Assembly: GCF_003234815.2 (NCBI RefSeq)
Contig: NZ_CP126279.1
Span: 3,100,001 to 3,164,000, forward strand
Direction: 5' to 3'
DNA length: 64,000 bases
Source: Curtobacterium sp. MCBD17_035
GTDB lineage: Bacteria > Actinomycetota > Actinomycetes > Actinomycetales > Microbacteriaceae
Shown here: piece by piece, positions 24,503-33,097 of the stretch
Layout: every line of letters starts with the position of its first letter
Numbering within the stretch: the stretch's first letter is position 1
The notes under the pieces: generated by a model
The model's database searches: none
What the model saw: only the letters and a program-made list of their open reading frames with translations
Told to the model about the DNA's origin: nothing
Made by a program: the position numbers and the translations under genes

Positions 24503-24826
24503 ATGTCCGAGAGGAACTCACCGCTACCGGCCCCCGGCACACCGCTCCCACCGCCGCGGTACCTCGCGCACCGACCCCTGGTCATGCTGTGGTCGACCAC
24601 CCTGGCGCTCGTCGTCACCGCGGTGGTGTTCTGGGTGCGGGCGCACCTCGACTTCACCGGGAGCGCCTACCACCAGGTGGACGCCACCGCGGGCTTCGTG
24701 ATGCTCGGCGTCGGGGTCGCGTTCGTCGGCCTGGCGGTCCTGACGGCGACGGTGTCCCTCGTGCTCCACGCGCTCGGACACCGACTGGTCGTGCCGAACC
24801 CGGACGCGGCTGACCCTCGTCCCTGA
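24503..24826 (+). CDS. Small membrane protein, two helices (107 aa)
   Basis: ATG 24503; a CAGGAT box 6 bases upstream could be the -10 element of a leaderless transcript, and there is no good ribosome binding site. The protein has a Pro-rich N-terminus (PLPAPGTPLPPP), two transmembrane helices (LVMLWSTTLALVVTAVVFWV and FVMLGVGVAFVGLAVLTATVSLVL) and a short hydrophilic tail. Function unknown. Confidence 0.7.
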   Translation: MSERNSPLPAPGTPLPPPRYLAHRPLVMLWSTTLALVVTAVVFWVRAHLDFTGSAYHQVDATAGFVMLGVGVAFVGLAVLTATVSLVLHALGHRLVVPNPDAADPRP

Positions 24827-24860
24827 CCGCCCCGCCCCCGGCCCGGCGCCTCCGGCCCCG

Positions 24861-24918
24861 CGAGATCGCAGAACACGCCGCTCACCTCGGAAGGTGAACG
24901 GCGTGTTCTGCGATCTGG
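24861..24918. repeat. Palindromic intergenic element, copy C
   Basis: Inverted repeat 24861-24880 with 24899-24918, 19 of 20 pairs, and an 18-nt centre with a perfect TCACCT/AGGTGA inner stem. The left arm is identical to that of copy B. It lies between convergent genes, where it could serve as a bidirectional terminator. A GC-rich run of GGAGGCC repeats follows at 24927-24988. Confidence 0.82.
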
Positions 24919-24987
24919 GCGGAACCGGGGGCCGGAGGCCGGAGGCCGGAGGCCGCGGCCGGAGGCCGCGGCCGGGCCGGGCCGGGG

Positions 24988-25692
24988 CTACGGCCAGCTG
25001 GGCTCCTCGGCCGGCATGATCGCGAGCTCGCGGATCTCGCACCCGGCGGGCTGGCTCAGGGCGAAGATGATCGCGTTCGCGACGTACTCCGGCTCGATGA
25101 GCTTGGCGTCCGGCCCCGGCTTGTACTGCTCGGTGCGGCCCTCGAAGAACGCGGTGCGCATGCCCGCGGGGATGATGTTCGTCACGCCGACGACGCCACG
25201 GGTCTCGGCCGCGAGCGCCTGGGAGAACCCGCGGACGCCGAACTTCGACGCGGAGTACGCGGTGCCGTCGCCGACGCCCTTGAGCGCCAGCGAGGACGAG
25301 ATGATGACGACGCGGCCGTTCGAGGCCTCGAGCGCGGGCAGGGCAGCGCGCACGGTCGCGGCGGTGCCGAGCAGGTTGACGCCGACGATGCGCTCCCAGT
25401 CGCCGGACGAGATGCCGCCGATCGGGGCCGGCTTGTCGATGCCCGCGGCGGTGACGACGGCGTCGAGGCCACCGTGACGCTCGGCGGCGTCACGCACGGC
25501 CTGCTCGGTGGCGGCGGTGTCGGTGACGTCGACGGCCACGCTGTCCCACTCGCTCGGGACCGCGTCGGTCTTCAGGTCGAGCACGATCGGGGTGCCGCCC
25601 GCCTCGGCGACGGCGGCGGCGACGGCGGCACCGAGGCCGCTCGCACCGCCGGTGACGAGCACGCGGCCGATGGGCGTGGTGGGGATGGGCAT
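24988..25692 (-). CDS. Short-chain dehydrogenase/reductase (234 aa)
   Basis: ATG 25692 behind GAAAGGAAC. Classical SDR: TGGASGLG cofactor motif, VTAAG, Ser in IISSSLAL and YSASK catalytic pair. It is a classical short SDR, not the extended type expected of the ADP-heptose epimerase HldD. It is the last gene of the heptose operon direction, 97 bases after the second hldE, with its own ribosome binding site; whether it modifies the sugar is unknown. Confidence 0.83.
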   Translation of the reverse strand: MPIPTTPIGRVLVTGGASGLGAAVAAAVAEAGGTPIVLDLKTDAVPSEWDSVAVDVTDTAATEQAVRDAAERHGGLDAVVTAAGIDKPAPIGGISSGDWERIVGVNLLGTAATVRAALPALEASNGRVVIISSSLALKGVGDGTAYSASKFGVRGFSQALAAETRGVVGVTNIIPAGMRTAFFEGRTEQYKPGPDAKLIEPEYVANAIIFALSQPAGCEIRELAIMPAEEPSWP

Positions 25693-25789
25693 GGGTGTTC
25701 CTTTCGGTTCTGCGGTCGGACGGGAGGCGCGACGGCGGACGGCTGCCGCGCCTCCCGGCCGGACGTGGTCGGGATGGTGCGCGCTCGCG

Positions 25790-27178
25790 CTACCCGACGC
25801 GTTCGAGGGCGGCAGCGAGCCGCGTGGTGGAGCGCCCCGGGTGGAACGGCACGGTGACGACGCGGCCACCCCACTCGGCGAGGGTCCGGGACTCCGGGAG
25901 CTCGTCGGCGGAGTAGTCGCCGCCCTTCGCCCAGACGTCGGGCTGGAAGCGGCGGAGGGCCTCGTCGGGCGTCGACTCGTCGAACACGATGACGGCGTCG
26001 ACGCAGTCGAGCGCGAGGAGGAGCTCGACGCGGTCCTCCTGCGTCATGATCGGCCGGTCGGGGCCCTTGAGCCCGCGGACGGAGCTGTCCGAGTTGAGGC
26101 AGACCACGAGGCAGTCGCCCAGCGCTCGGGCGGCTGACAGGGTGCGGGCGTGGCCGGCGTGGAGCAGGTCGAAGCAGCCACCGGTCGCGACCACGGTGCC
26201 GCCCGCGGCGCGGACGTCGTGGGCGACCCGGATGGCGTCCCGGTCACTGCCCGGCACGGTGACCGGTGCGGGAGGCGCGAGGAGCGACGCGACGCCGCCC
26301 GCGGCCAGGTAGGCGGAGGCGTCGGCGACACCCGCCGCGACGGCGTCCTCGGTCGAGGCGCCCTGCGCGAGCGCGACGGCGACGCCGGCCGCGAGCCGAT
26401 CACCGGCGCCACAGGGGTCGCCCGCGGTGACGGAGGGCGCGGGGACGAAGCGGGAGTCGCCGGCGTCGGTGCGGAGCAACGCGCCCTTCTCGCCCATCGT
26501 GACGGCGACCGCGTGGGCGGACCAGTCGGCGACGAGCTGCTCGCCGGCGGCCGTGGCGAAGGGCACGCCGGAGCCGGTCGCGCCGGAGAAGCCCCGGGCC
26601 TCCGCGGCGTTCGGGGTGGCGACCGCGATGCCCGGGACCGGCTGCGCGCCCTTCGGGTGCGGGTCCCACACGACGGGGGTGGTCTCGGCGACGCGGGTCA
26701 GGGCCTCCCGGAGCGCGGGAGCGGCGGCGAGGCCACGGCCGTAGTCGGCGACGACGATCGCGTCGGCGCCCTCGAGCGCGGCGGTCATGTCCGCGGTCAC
26801 ATCCGGCACGGGCGGCGTCGCGCAGGCCTCGTCGATGCGGACGAGCGCGTGGTCGCCGACACGCACGCGGGTCTTGACGGGGGTCGCGACGCCGGAGTCC
26901 CCGGCGACGACGCGGACGCCGGGCATGCCGTCCCGGAGCTCGGCGCCCCGGTCGTCCTGGCCGAGGACGGTGACGAGCGTGACGTCGTGGCCGTCGCGCG
27001 CGAGCATGGTCGCGACGAGCCCGGCACCACCGGCGCGGCGGACCTCGTCCTGCACGTCGAGCACGGGCACGGGCGCGTCGGGGCTGAGGCGCTCCGAGGT
27101 CCCGGTGACGTCGACGTCGAGCAGGGTGTCGCCGACGACGACGATCCGCGTGCGGGTGGTGTCCGTGCGGGCGTTCAT
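25790..27178 (-). CDS. hldE: Second HldE-type bifunctional kinase/adenylyltransferase (462 aa)
   Basis: ATG 27178 overlaps the gmhA stop (ATGA). The N-terminal PfkB domain starts RIVVVGDTLLDVDV; the usual GGAANVA segment reads GGAGLVA and the catalytic motif reads CGAGDRL (Asp kept, Thr/Ser replaced by Arg). The C-terminal nucleotidyltransferase is canonical: ATGGCFDLLHAGHARTL (HxGH) and GLKGPDRPIM. It is 55 residues shorter than the first HldE. The adenylyltransferase half looks fully active, while the kinase half is divergent and may have a different sugar or reduced activity. Directly downstream of gmhA, so it is probably the pathway copy for this cluster. Confidence 0.88.
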   Translation of the reverse strand: MNARTDTTRTRIVVVGDTLLDVDVTGTSERLSPDAPVPVLDVQDEVRRAGGAGLVATMLARDGHDVTLVTVLGQDDRGAELRDGMPGVRVVAGDSGVATPVKTRVRVGDHALVRIDEACATPPVPDVTADMTAALEGADAIVVADYGRGLAAAPALREALTRVAETTPVVWDPHPKGAQPVPGIAVATPNAAEARGFSGATGSGVPFATAAGEQLVADWSAHAVAVTMGEKGALLRTDAGDSRFVPAPSVTAGDPCGAGDRLAAGVAVALAQGASTEDAVAAGVADASAYLAAGGVASLLAPPAPVTVPGSDRDAIRVAHDVRAAGGTVVATGGCFDLLHAGHARTLSAARALGDCLVVCLNSDSSVRGLKGPDRPIMTQEDRVELLLALDCVDAVIVFDESTPDEALRRFQPDVWAKGGDYSADELPESRTLAEWGGRVVTVPFHPGRSTTRLAAALERVG

Positions 27179-27813
27179 CGGCGGCCTCCCCGGAGTCCCT
27201 TGAGCGCGGGCTCCATGGCCCGGCAGAGTGCGTGCACGAGGACGAGCTGGGCCTCCTGCACGTTGGCGGAGGGCCCGTCGATGCAGATCGCGTCGTCGAC
27301 GACCTCGGCGAGGGGGTTCGGGCGTGATCCGGTCATCGCCCAGGTGCGGACGCCGATGGAGCGGGCGGCACGGGCTGCGTTGAGCAGGTTCTCGCTCTTG
27401 CCGCTCGTCGAGAGCAGCACGAGGACGTCGCCGGCGCGGGCGTGCGCGTGCACCTGGCGGGCGAAGACGTGTTCGTAGCCGTAGTCGTTCCCGATCGCGG
27501 TGACCGCGGAGGACTCGGCGTGCAACGAGATCGCACTGAAGGCGGGACGGTCCCCGTCGAACCGGCCGACGAGCTCGCTCGTCAGGTGCTGCGCCTCCGC
27601 CGCGGAGCCGCCGTTGCCGGCCGCGAGGAGCCGCTGGCCCCGGCCGAGCCGCGACGCGAGGTCGTCGGCCCACGCCGCGATGTGGTCGCCGTGCTCGGCG
27701 AGGGACGCGATGACCGGGACGGACGCGGCGATGTGGTCGAGGACGAGCGACGCGCTCGAGGCTGGCTCGTCCGACGTCGGCCGAGCGGTGGTGGCGGGCA
27801 GGTCGATGGTCAT
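27175..27813 (-). CDS. gmhA: SIS-domain sedoheptulose-7-phosphate isomerase, GmhA-like (212 aa)
   Basis: ATG 27813 overlaps the preceding stop (ATGA). SIS fold: [22 protein letters not shown] (the GNGGSA and HL-ELxGRF segments typical of GmhA), [37 protein letters not shown] and [13 protein letters not shown]. GmhA converts sedoheptulose-7-phosphate to D-glycero-D-manno-heptose-7-phosphate, the first step to ADP-heptose. It lies between a GT4 gene and hldE in a strictly overlapping operon. Confidence 0.9.
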   Translation of the reverse strand: MTIDLPATTARPTSDEPASSASLVLDHIAASVPVIASLAEHGDHIAAWADDLASRLGRGQRLLAAGNGGSAAEAQHLTSELVGRFDGDRPAFSAISLHAESSAVTAIGNDYGYEHVFARQVHAHARAGDVLVLLSTSGKSENLLNAARAARSIGVRTWAMTGSRPNPLAEVVDDAICIDGPSANVQEAQLVLVHALCRAMEPALKGLRGGRR

Positions 27814-29120
27814 CGGAGGGTCCTTCCGGCGGTGCCCAGGGGGGCGGGGTCGAGCGTGGGGACGGCACCGGCACGGCGACGTCCGGGACGGGTGGAACGG
27901 CGACCGGTGATGCGGTCGTACACCCGCTCGGAGTCGGTGGCGATGCGCGCCCACGAGTAGCGGGACTCGACCCGCTCGCGGCCGGCGCGGCCGAACGCCA
28001 CGCGACGGTCGGGGTCGTCGAGGATCGCGGCGACGGCCTCGGCGACCGCGGCGGCGTCCCGCGGCGGCACGTGCAGGCCGGTGGCGTCCTCGACGACGGT
28101 GTCGATGAGGCCGCCGACGCTCGACGCGACGACCGGGACGCCGCAGGCCATGGCCTCGAGCGGCACGATCCCGAACGGCTCGTACCACGGGGCGCACACG
28201 ACGACGTCGGCACTCCGGAGGACGGTCGGGATCTCGCGCTGGGACAGCTGGCCGCGGAACGTCACGTGGTCCCGCACGCCGAGCCGGGTGGCCAGGGCGT
28301 CGAGACGCTGGTACTCCGGGTCGTCCACGAGGTCGGCCCCGGCGGTCCCCGCCCCACCGACGATGACGAGTTCGACGTCGCGGCCCGCGTGCACGAGGCG
28401 GGCGAGCGCGTCGATCGTCGTGCCGACGCCCTTGCGCTGCACGAGCCGGGAGGCCGTGACGACCCGGTGCCGTCGGCTGCGGACCTCGGTCAGGCCGTCC
28501 GGCGTGAACGCGTCGACGTCGACCCCGCAGGGCACGACCGAGATGCTGCGGTTCGGGATGCCGAGGGCCTTGAGCTCGAACGCCTCGTCGGAGCACGTCG
28601 CGATGACCTGGTCGGCGCGGCGCCCGACCTCCGGTTCGAGCCACTCGCGCTCGTTCGGGCTGGTGTCGGCCGAGCCCTGGTGGCGGCGCTTCACGACGCC
28701 GAGCGCGTGGTACGTGTGCACGACGGGGATGCGCGGTCCGTCGCTGTGGGCACCGAGCTGCTGTGCTGCGTCGAGGGCCGCGAGCCCGGACATCCAGAAG
28801 TGGCTGTGCACGATGTCGGGGCGGTCGACGGTCCACGCGGCGACGAGGAACGAGGCGAACTGCCCCATGTACTGGAGCAGGTCGTCCTTCGGCAGGCGTT
28901 CGGCCGGCCCGGCGTCGACGTGCACGACGTCCACACCGGGGCGGAGCGACACCCGGCGCGGCAGGGTCGCGTCGTCGCGCCGCGTGTAGACCGTCACCTG
29001 GTGCCCGCGGTCGGCGAGCGCCCCGGACAGGGCTGCGACGTGGACGTTCTGGCCGCCGGCGTCGACGCCCCCGAGCGTGGCCAGCGGGCTGGCGTGCTCC
29101 GAGACCATGGCGATCTTCAT
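27810..29120 (-). CDS. Family 4 glycosyltransferase (436 aa)
   Basis: ATG 29120 overlaps the preceding stop. The GT-B layout is clear: the N-terminal loop [19 protein letters not shown], acceptor-side [12 protein letters not shown] and HTYHALG, then a donor domain with [11 protein letters not shown] and the E-x7-E motif in [20 protein letters not shown]. It resembles MshA/sucrose-phosphate-synthase-type GT4 enzymes. It probably adds a sugar to the glycan made by this cluster; donor and acceptor are not known. The C-terminus has a basic Arg-rich tail. Confidence 0.87.
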   Translation of the reverse strand: MKIAMVSEHASPLATLGGVDAGGQNVHVAALSGALADRGHQVTVYTRRDDATLPRRVSLRPGVDVVHVDAGPAERLPKDDLLQYMGQFASFLVAAWTVDRPDIVHSHFWMSGLAALDAAQQLGAHSDGPRIPVVHTYHALGVVKRRHQGSADTSPNEREWLEPEVGRRADQVIATCSDEAFELKALGIPNRSISVVPCGVDVDAFTPDGLTEVRSRRHRVVTASRLVQRKGVGTTIDALARLVHAGRDVELVIVGGAGTAGADLVDDPEYQRLDALATRLGVRDHVTFRGQLSQREIPTVLRSADVVVCAPWYEPFGIVPLEAMACGVPVVASSVGGLIDTVVEDATGLHVPPRDAAAVAEAVAAILDDPDRRVAFGRAGRERVESRYSWARIATDSERVYDRITGRRSTRPGRRRAGAVPTLDPAPLGTAGRTLR

Positions 29121-30184
29121 GCGCGGTTCCTTCCGTCGGTGCCATCGGCGACCGGGGCTGCGCCGACCAGGTCGGTGAGCGGTGCCGGGGCCGGTGCGGA
29201 TCGGTGGTGTGCTGCGAGGTGACGCTCCTGCACGCCGTCGAGGAGGTCGTCCCAGTCGCCGAGGAATCGCTCCAGGGAGTGGCGCGCGAGCACGGCCTCC
29301 CGGGCGACGAGGCCGCGGCGACGCGCCTCGTCGGGGTCGGCGACGAGGTGTCGGGCGGTGGCGACGAGGTCTTCGACGTCGGTCGAGATCGCGCCAGCCT
29401 CGGCGGGGACCGCACGGGCCGCCTCGGTCGTGCCGAGGACGAGCACCGGCATCGCCATGTGCATCGCCTCGAGCAGGGACAGCCCGAGCGAGGTCCAGCG
29501 GTTGAGGTGCAGGTAGGCGCGGCGCTCGGCGAGCTGCGTGTGCATCGGGTCGGGCTTGACGTCCCCCATCACGCCGAGCCGGTCCGGACCGAGTCCGAGG
29601 GCGTCCGGGAGCTGGTCGGTGCCCATCCCGAACGCGTCGACGGGAGCGACCGCCGCGAACCGCGGCACGAGGTCGGTCCCGGCGACGCGCGTCCGGCGGA
29701 CGGGCTCGTTGACCACGACCCCGAACCGCTCGAGCGTGCCGGTGTACCGCGGACCGGGGTCGACGACGCCGTGTTCGATCACCGTCGTGGCGGTCGTGCC
29801 GCAGTCCCACATGAGGGCGTTGAAGTGCGTGACGTGCGCGATGAGGACGTCGTCCCGGTCGCGCAGCGGATGCAGGGACGCGGGGACGTCGACCCGCGGG
29901 GCGTTGTGCTCGACGAAGACCACCGGGACGTCGCGGCCGAGACGGGCACCGAGCAGGCGTTCGGCCTCGGCGAACTCTTCGGTGCGCTGCAGGACGACGA
30001 CGTCGACGTCGGCGTCGCGCACGGCCTCCGGCGCGATCTCGACGACGTTCTCGGGCCAGAGCCGGTCGGCGCGACCGAGGCCCCAGGCGTCACGGGCGGG
30101 GGTGGTGGGGACGAGGTAGTCGTGCTGACCCCGGACGAACGCGTCCATCCAGCCGCCGTGCACGTGCCACACCAGGATCCGCAC
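29117..30184 (-). CDS. GT-B glycosyltransferase, GT4-like (355 aa)
   Basis: GTG 30184 with AGGAGG 7 bases upstream; first gene of the operon. It starts [12 protein letters not shown] like actinobacterial cell-surface glycosyltransferases, and the donor-domain motif is [22 protein letters not shown], a GT4-like segment with the conserved Glu. The N-terminal half is divergent. No membrane helix. The stop overlaps the next glycosyltransferase start (ATGA). The sugar is unknown, but co-transcription with gmhA and hldE points to a heptose-containing product. Confidence 0.78.
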   Translation of the reverse strand: MRILVWHVHGGWMDAFVRGQHDYLVPTTPARDAWGLGRADRLWPENVVEIAPEAVRDADVDVVVLQRTEEFAEAERLLGARLGRDVPVVFVEHNAPRVDVPASLHPLRDRDDVLIAHVTHFNALMWDCGTTATTVIEHGVVDPGPRYTGTLERFGVVVNEPVRRTRVAGTDLVPRFAAVAPVDAFGMGTDQLPDALGLGPDRLGVMGDVKPDPMHTQLAERRAYLHLNRWTSLGLSLLEAMHMAMPVLVLGTTEAARAVPAEAGAISTDVEDLVATARHLVADPDEARRRGLVAREAVLARHSLERFLGDWDDLLDGVQERHLAAHHRSAPAPAPLTDLVGAAPVADGTDGRNRA

Positions 30185-30207
30185 GCCATACCTCCTGCTC
30201 GTCCGTC

Positions 30208-30241
30208 CCCGGCTGAGGGAACGCCGGGAATTCGGACGATA
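30208..30241 (-). promoter_or_regulatory. Putative promoter and 5' hairpin of the gmhA-hldE operon
   Basis: On the minus strand an extended -10 (GCGTATCGT, box 30241-30236) precedes the first glycosyltransferase by about 50 bases. A CCCGGC/GCCGGG hairpin (30208-30228) would lie at the very 5' end of the transcript or end the upstream GT9 transcript. No clear -35 element is seen. Confidence 0.35.
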
Positions 30242-30281
30242 CGCACTCCTCCTGCTGCTCGCCTCCCGGTGGGACTGCTTC

Positions 30282-31340
30282 TCAGGAGTGTTGTACCCCG
30301 GACGTGCCCCGTTCCCAGCCAGCGAGGCGCGCGCACGCGGCGACCACGGCCTCCGGGTCGACGGAGCGGAGGCACGGGTGTCCCGGCACCGGACACTCGC
30401 GGGCGCGGCTCAGTCGGCAGGGCGCCTGCTGGTCGCCGAGCAGTTCCACGGGCACGCCGTAGGGCGCCCACCGGACCGCGGGCACCACCGGCGAGAACAG
30501 ACTGACGATCGGGACCCCGACGGCCGCCGCGAGGTGGGCCGGACCCGTGTTCCCGACGACGACGACCTCGGCGCCCGCGAGCACCGACGCCAGTGCCGCC
30601 GGGCTCGTCCGGCCCCCGAGGTCGATGCCCGAGGCCCCTGCGGCGGCGGCCGTGAGGTCACGCTCGCCCGGGCTGCCGGTCACGACCACGGTGTGTCCGA
30701 GGGCGGCGAGCCGCTCCACGAGCGCGGCGTGCAGGTCGACCGGCCACGACCGCGCCGGGACGCTCGCGCCGGGGTGGACCACGACGTACGGTCCGAGCCC
30801 GTCGAGCTCCGGGGGCAGGTCCGCCGGGTCGTGGACGACCGCGAGCCGACCGTCGTCCCCGTCCGGCAGCGCGTACCCCGCCGCTCGGGCGATCTCCAGC
30901 GCACGCTCGGGTTCGGGCTGGTCCTCGGGAAAGTCCTCGCCGGGCCGGAGTCGCACGTCGAGCAGTGCCCCCGCGTGGTCGACCGACGCCCCGGTGATCC
31001 TCGCGACCCCCGCCAGGCGGAGGAGGAGCGCGACCGGGAGGGGCGACTGGTGGAACGAGGTGAGGACGATGGCCTCGTCGGGCCGGGCCTCCTGGACGAT
31101 CGCGTCGAACTCGGCGAGCATCGCGGCGTCGACCGGCCGGTCGGTCTCGGTGATCCAGGGACAGGCCCAGACCCGGAGCTCGTCCACGCCCGGCAGGAGC
31201 CGCCCCGCGGGAGCCCCCTGCGGGCCGCAGAGCATCCACACCTCGGTGTCCGGAGCCGCCGCGACGGCCCGGACCGCGGGTCCGCCGACGAGGACGTCCC
31301 CGAAGCTGTCGAGCCGGACGACGAGGACCCGGCGCGTCAC
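30282..31340 (-). CDS. Glycosyltransferase family 9 (heptosyltransferase-like), 352 aa
   Basis: GTG 31340 overlaps the gmhB stop (GTGA). GT9 signature VRLDSFGDVLVGGPAVRAV at the N-terminus and the donor-site segments VVHPGASVPARSWPVDLHAALVERL and VVVGNTGPAHLAAAVGVPIVSLFSPVVP. A C-terminal Cys-rich segment (CRLSRARECPVPGHPCLRSV) may be structural or metal-binding. Its direct coupling to gmhB, the phosphatase of the ADP-heptose pathway, makes heptose transfer the best guess for its activity. Confidence 0.87.
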   Translation of the reverse strand: MTRRVLVVRLDSFGDVLVGGPAVRAVAAAPDTEVWMLCGPQGAPAGRLLPGVDELRVWACPWITETDRPVDAAMLAEFDAIVQEARPDEAIVLTSFHQSPLPVALLLRLAGVARITGASVDHAGALLDVRLRPGEDFPEDQPEPERALEIARAAGYALPDGDDGRLAVVHDPADLPPELDGLGPYVVVHPGASVPARSWPVDLHAALVERLAALGHTVVVTGSPGERDLTAAAAGASGIDLGGRTSPAALASVLAGAEVVVVGNTGPAHLAAAVGVPIVSLFSPVVPAVRWAPYGVPVELLGDQQAPCRLSRARECPVPGHPCLRSVDPEAVVAACARLAGWERGTSGVQHS

Positions 31341-31960
31341 CGCCCGGTCCCGGCGCGTTCCGCCGCCGCGCGTTCCGCCCCGGCGCGCTCCGCCCGTGCG
31401 GCGAGGTCACCCTGGCGGCCGTGGCGCAGCGAGTGGAGCACGAGCGCGACCGCGTCGACGAGCGACTCCGTGGCGACGTCCGCCTCGTCGATCTCCTCGG
31501 CCCGGGTGACCTCGGTGGGAACGAGGATGCCGGCCGCTCCCGCGTTGCGCGCCGCGCCCATGTCCGCGCCGATGTCCCCGATGACGACGCACTCCTCGGG
31601 CGCGACGCCGAGGCGTTCCGCGGCGTTGACGACCATCCCCGGACGGGGCTTCCGGCAGTCGCAGTCGTCGTCCGGACCGTGCGGGCAGACCTCCCACACG
31701 TCGAACGGACCGATGAGCTCGTCCACCCGGGCGTTCACCGCGTCGACCTGGTCGCGGGTGGCGGTCCCCCGGGCGATCGCCGACTGGTTCGTCACGACAC
31801 CGACCGCGACCCCCGCGGCACGGAGCGCCTGGACCGCGCGGCGGGCCCCCGGCACCGGCTCCACGAGGTCCGGGTCCGTGTTGTAGGGCACGTCGACCAC
31901 GAGGGTGCCGTCGCGGTCGAAGAGGACAGCGCGAGGGGGGCGGTGCGTGCGCAGGCTCAT
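31337..31960 (-). CDS. gmhB: D-glycero-D-manno-heptose-1,7-bisphosphate 7-phosphatase (207 aa)
   Basis: HAD phosphatase of the histidinol-phosphatase/GmhB type: FDRDGTLVVDVPYNTDP (motif I with double Asp), GVVTNQSAIARG, the zinc-binding loop CPHGPDDDCDCRKPRPG (Cys-x-His and Cys-x-Cys) and VIGDIGADMGAARNAG. This loop is the hallmark of the family. It removes the 7-phosphate between the kinase and adenylyltransferase steps of HldE. The C-terminus is an Ala/Arg/Glu repeat tail (AERAGAERAAAERAG), probably disordered or helical. Confidence 0.9.
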   Translation of the reverse strand: MSLRTHRPPRAVLFDRDGTLVVDVPYNTDPDLVEPVPGARRAVQALRAAGVAVGVVTNQSAIARGTATRDQVDAVNARVDELIGPFDVWEVCPHGPDDDCDCRKPRPGMVVNAAERLGVAPEECVVIGDIGADMGAARNAGAAGILVPTEVTRAEEIDEADVATESLVDAVALVLHSLRHGRQGDLAARAERAGAERAAAERAGTGR

Positions 31961-32050
31961 GCACCGATTCGTACCCGGTCCGGCCGGTCCCCGTCACGTG
32001 CCCGGCGCGTCGAGCGAGGCGGGGCGCGGGCGGGTGCCCGTCACGCCCGG

Positions 32051-32056
32051 TAGCGT
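32051..32056 (+). promoter_or_regulatory. -10 box of a leaderless promoter (TAGCGT)
   Basis: TAGCGT lies 6 bases before the GTG start of the GT9 gene at 32063, with no ribosome binding site between. This spacing is typical of leaderless actinobacterial transcripts, where transcription starts at the start codon. Confidence 0.55.
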
Positions 32057-32062
32057 CGACCC

Positions 32063-33031
32063 GTGCCCGCACTCCCCGCCCTGCCGCCGTCGGACGGCCG
32101 CCCCGAGCTCGTCGTGCTCCGCGCGATCAAGCTCGGTGACATCCTCATCGCCGTGCCCGCGCTGCACGCACTGCGCCGCGCGTACCCGGAGCACCGCATG
32201 ACGCTCGCGACCACCGCGTGGCTCGCCCCGATCGTCGAGCTGCTGCCGGGGGTCGACGTGCACCTGGCGCAGCAGGGCCTCGACCACGACATGCCGATCG
32301 AACCCGGCACCGTCGACGTGGCGGTGAACCTGCACGGCTCCGGCGGGGAGTCCCGCGCGATCATCGCGCACCTGGAGGCCCGGCACACCATCAAGCACGC
32401 CGCGCACGGTGAGGACGGGCTGCCCTGGCTCGACGGCATGCACGAGCGGGAGCGGTGGATCCGCCTCGTCCGCGCCTTCGGGATCGAGGGCGACCCGGAC
32501 GAGGTCGACATCCGCGTGCCGGACCTCGAGCCCGCGGTCCGGGACGCCGCCGTCGTGCACGTCGGCGCGTTCTACGGCGCGCGGCACTGGCCGGTCGAGC
32601 GGTTCGCCGCGGTCGCCCGTGCGCTCGCGGCCCAGGGACTCGACGTCGTCGTGACGGGAGGCGCGGACGACGTCGACCGCGCCACCGCCGTCGCCGAGGG
32701 GGCCGGCCTGGCACCGGCCGCCGTGCTGGCGGGCCGGCTCGACCTGCAGGAGTTCGCCGCGGTCATCGCCGCCGCGCACGTCGTCGTGACCGTCGACACG
32801 GGCGCCGCGCACCTGGCGTCGGCGTACCACGTGCCGAGCGTCGTGCTGTTCGGCCCGGCGCCGCCGGAGGAGTGGGGCCCGCCGGCCTCTGGTCCGCACG
32901 TCGTGCTGACGGACGCGAGCGTCCGCCGGGGTGACGTGTTCGCGACGGAGCCCGACCCGGCCCTCCTGGCGGTCACGGTCGACGACGTCCTGGAGGCGGT
33001 GGCGGAGGTCACGGCGCGCGTCGCGTCCTGA
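32063..33031 (+). CDS. Glycosyltransferase family 9 (heptosyltransferase-like), 322 aa
   Basis: GTG 32063, probably leaderless. GT9 signature VVLRAIKLGDILIAVPALHALRR; donor region VVHVGAFYGARHWPVERFAAV and VVTVDTGAAHLASAYHVPSVVLFGPAPPEEWGP. Third GT9 protein in 10 kb, divergent from gmhB across a 102-base gap. It is likely another transferase of the same surface glycan. Donor specificity is inferred from context. Confidence 0.86.
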   Translation: MPALPALPPSDGRPELVVLRAIKLGDILIAVPALHALRRAYPEHRMTLATTAWLAPIVELLPGVDVHLAQQGLDHDMPIEPGTVDVAVNLHGSGGESRAIIAHLEARHTIKHAAHGEDGLPWLDGMHERERWIRLVRAFGIEGDPDEVDIRVPDLEPAVRDAAVVHVGAFYGARHWPVERFAAVARALAAQGLDVVVTGGADDVDRATAVAEGAGLAPAAVLAGRLDLQEFAAVIAAAHVVVTVDTGAAHLASAYHVPSVVLFGPAPPEEWGPPASGPHVVLTDASVRRGDVFATEPDPALLAVTVDDVLEAVAEVTARVAS

Positions 33032-33097
33032 CCGCGGGTCGGCACCAGCCCACAGCTGCGTCCGGTGCGGGCTCCCCCTCGGCTACCCTGGTCGGCC

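Noticed and set aside
24927-24988. GGAGGCC tandem run
   Set aside because: Short, imperfect GC-rich low-complexity sequence beside palindromic element C; no independent structure could be defined.
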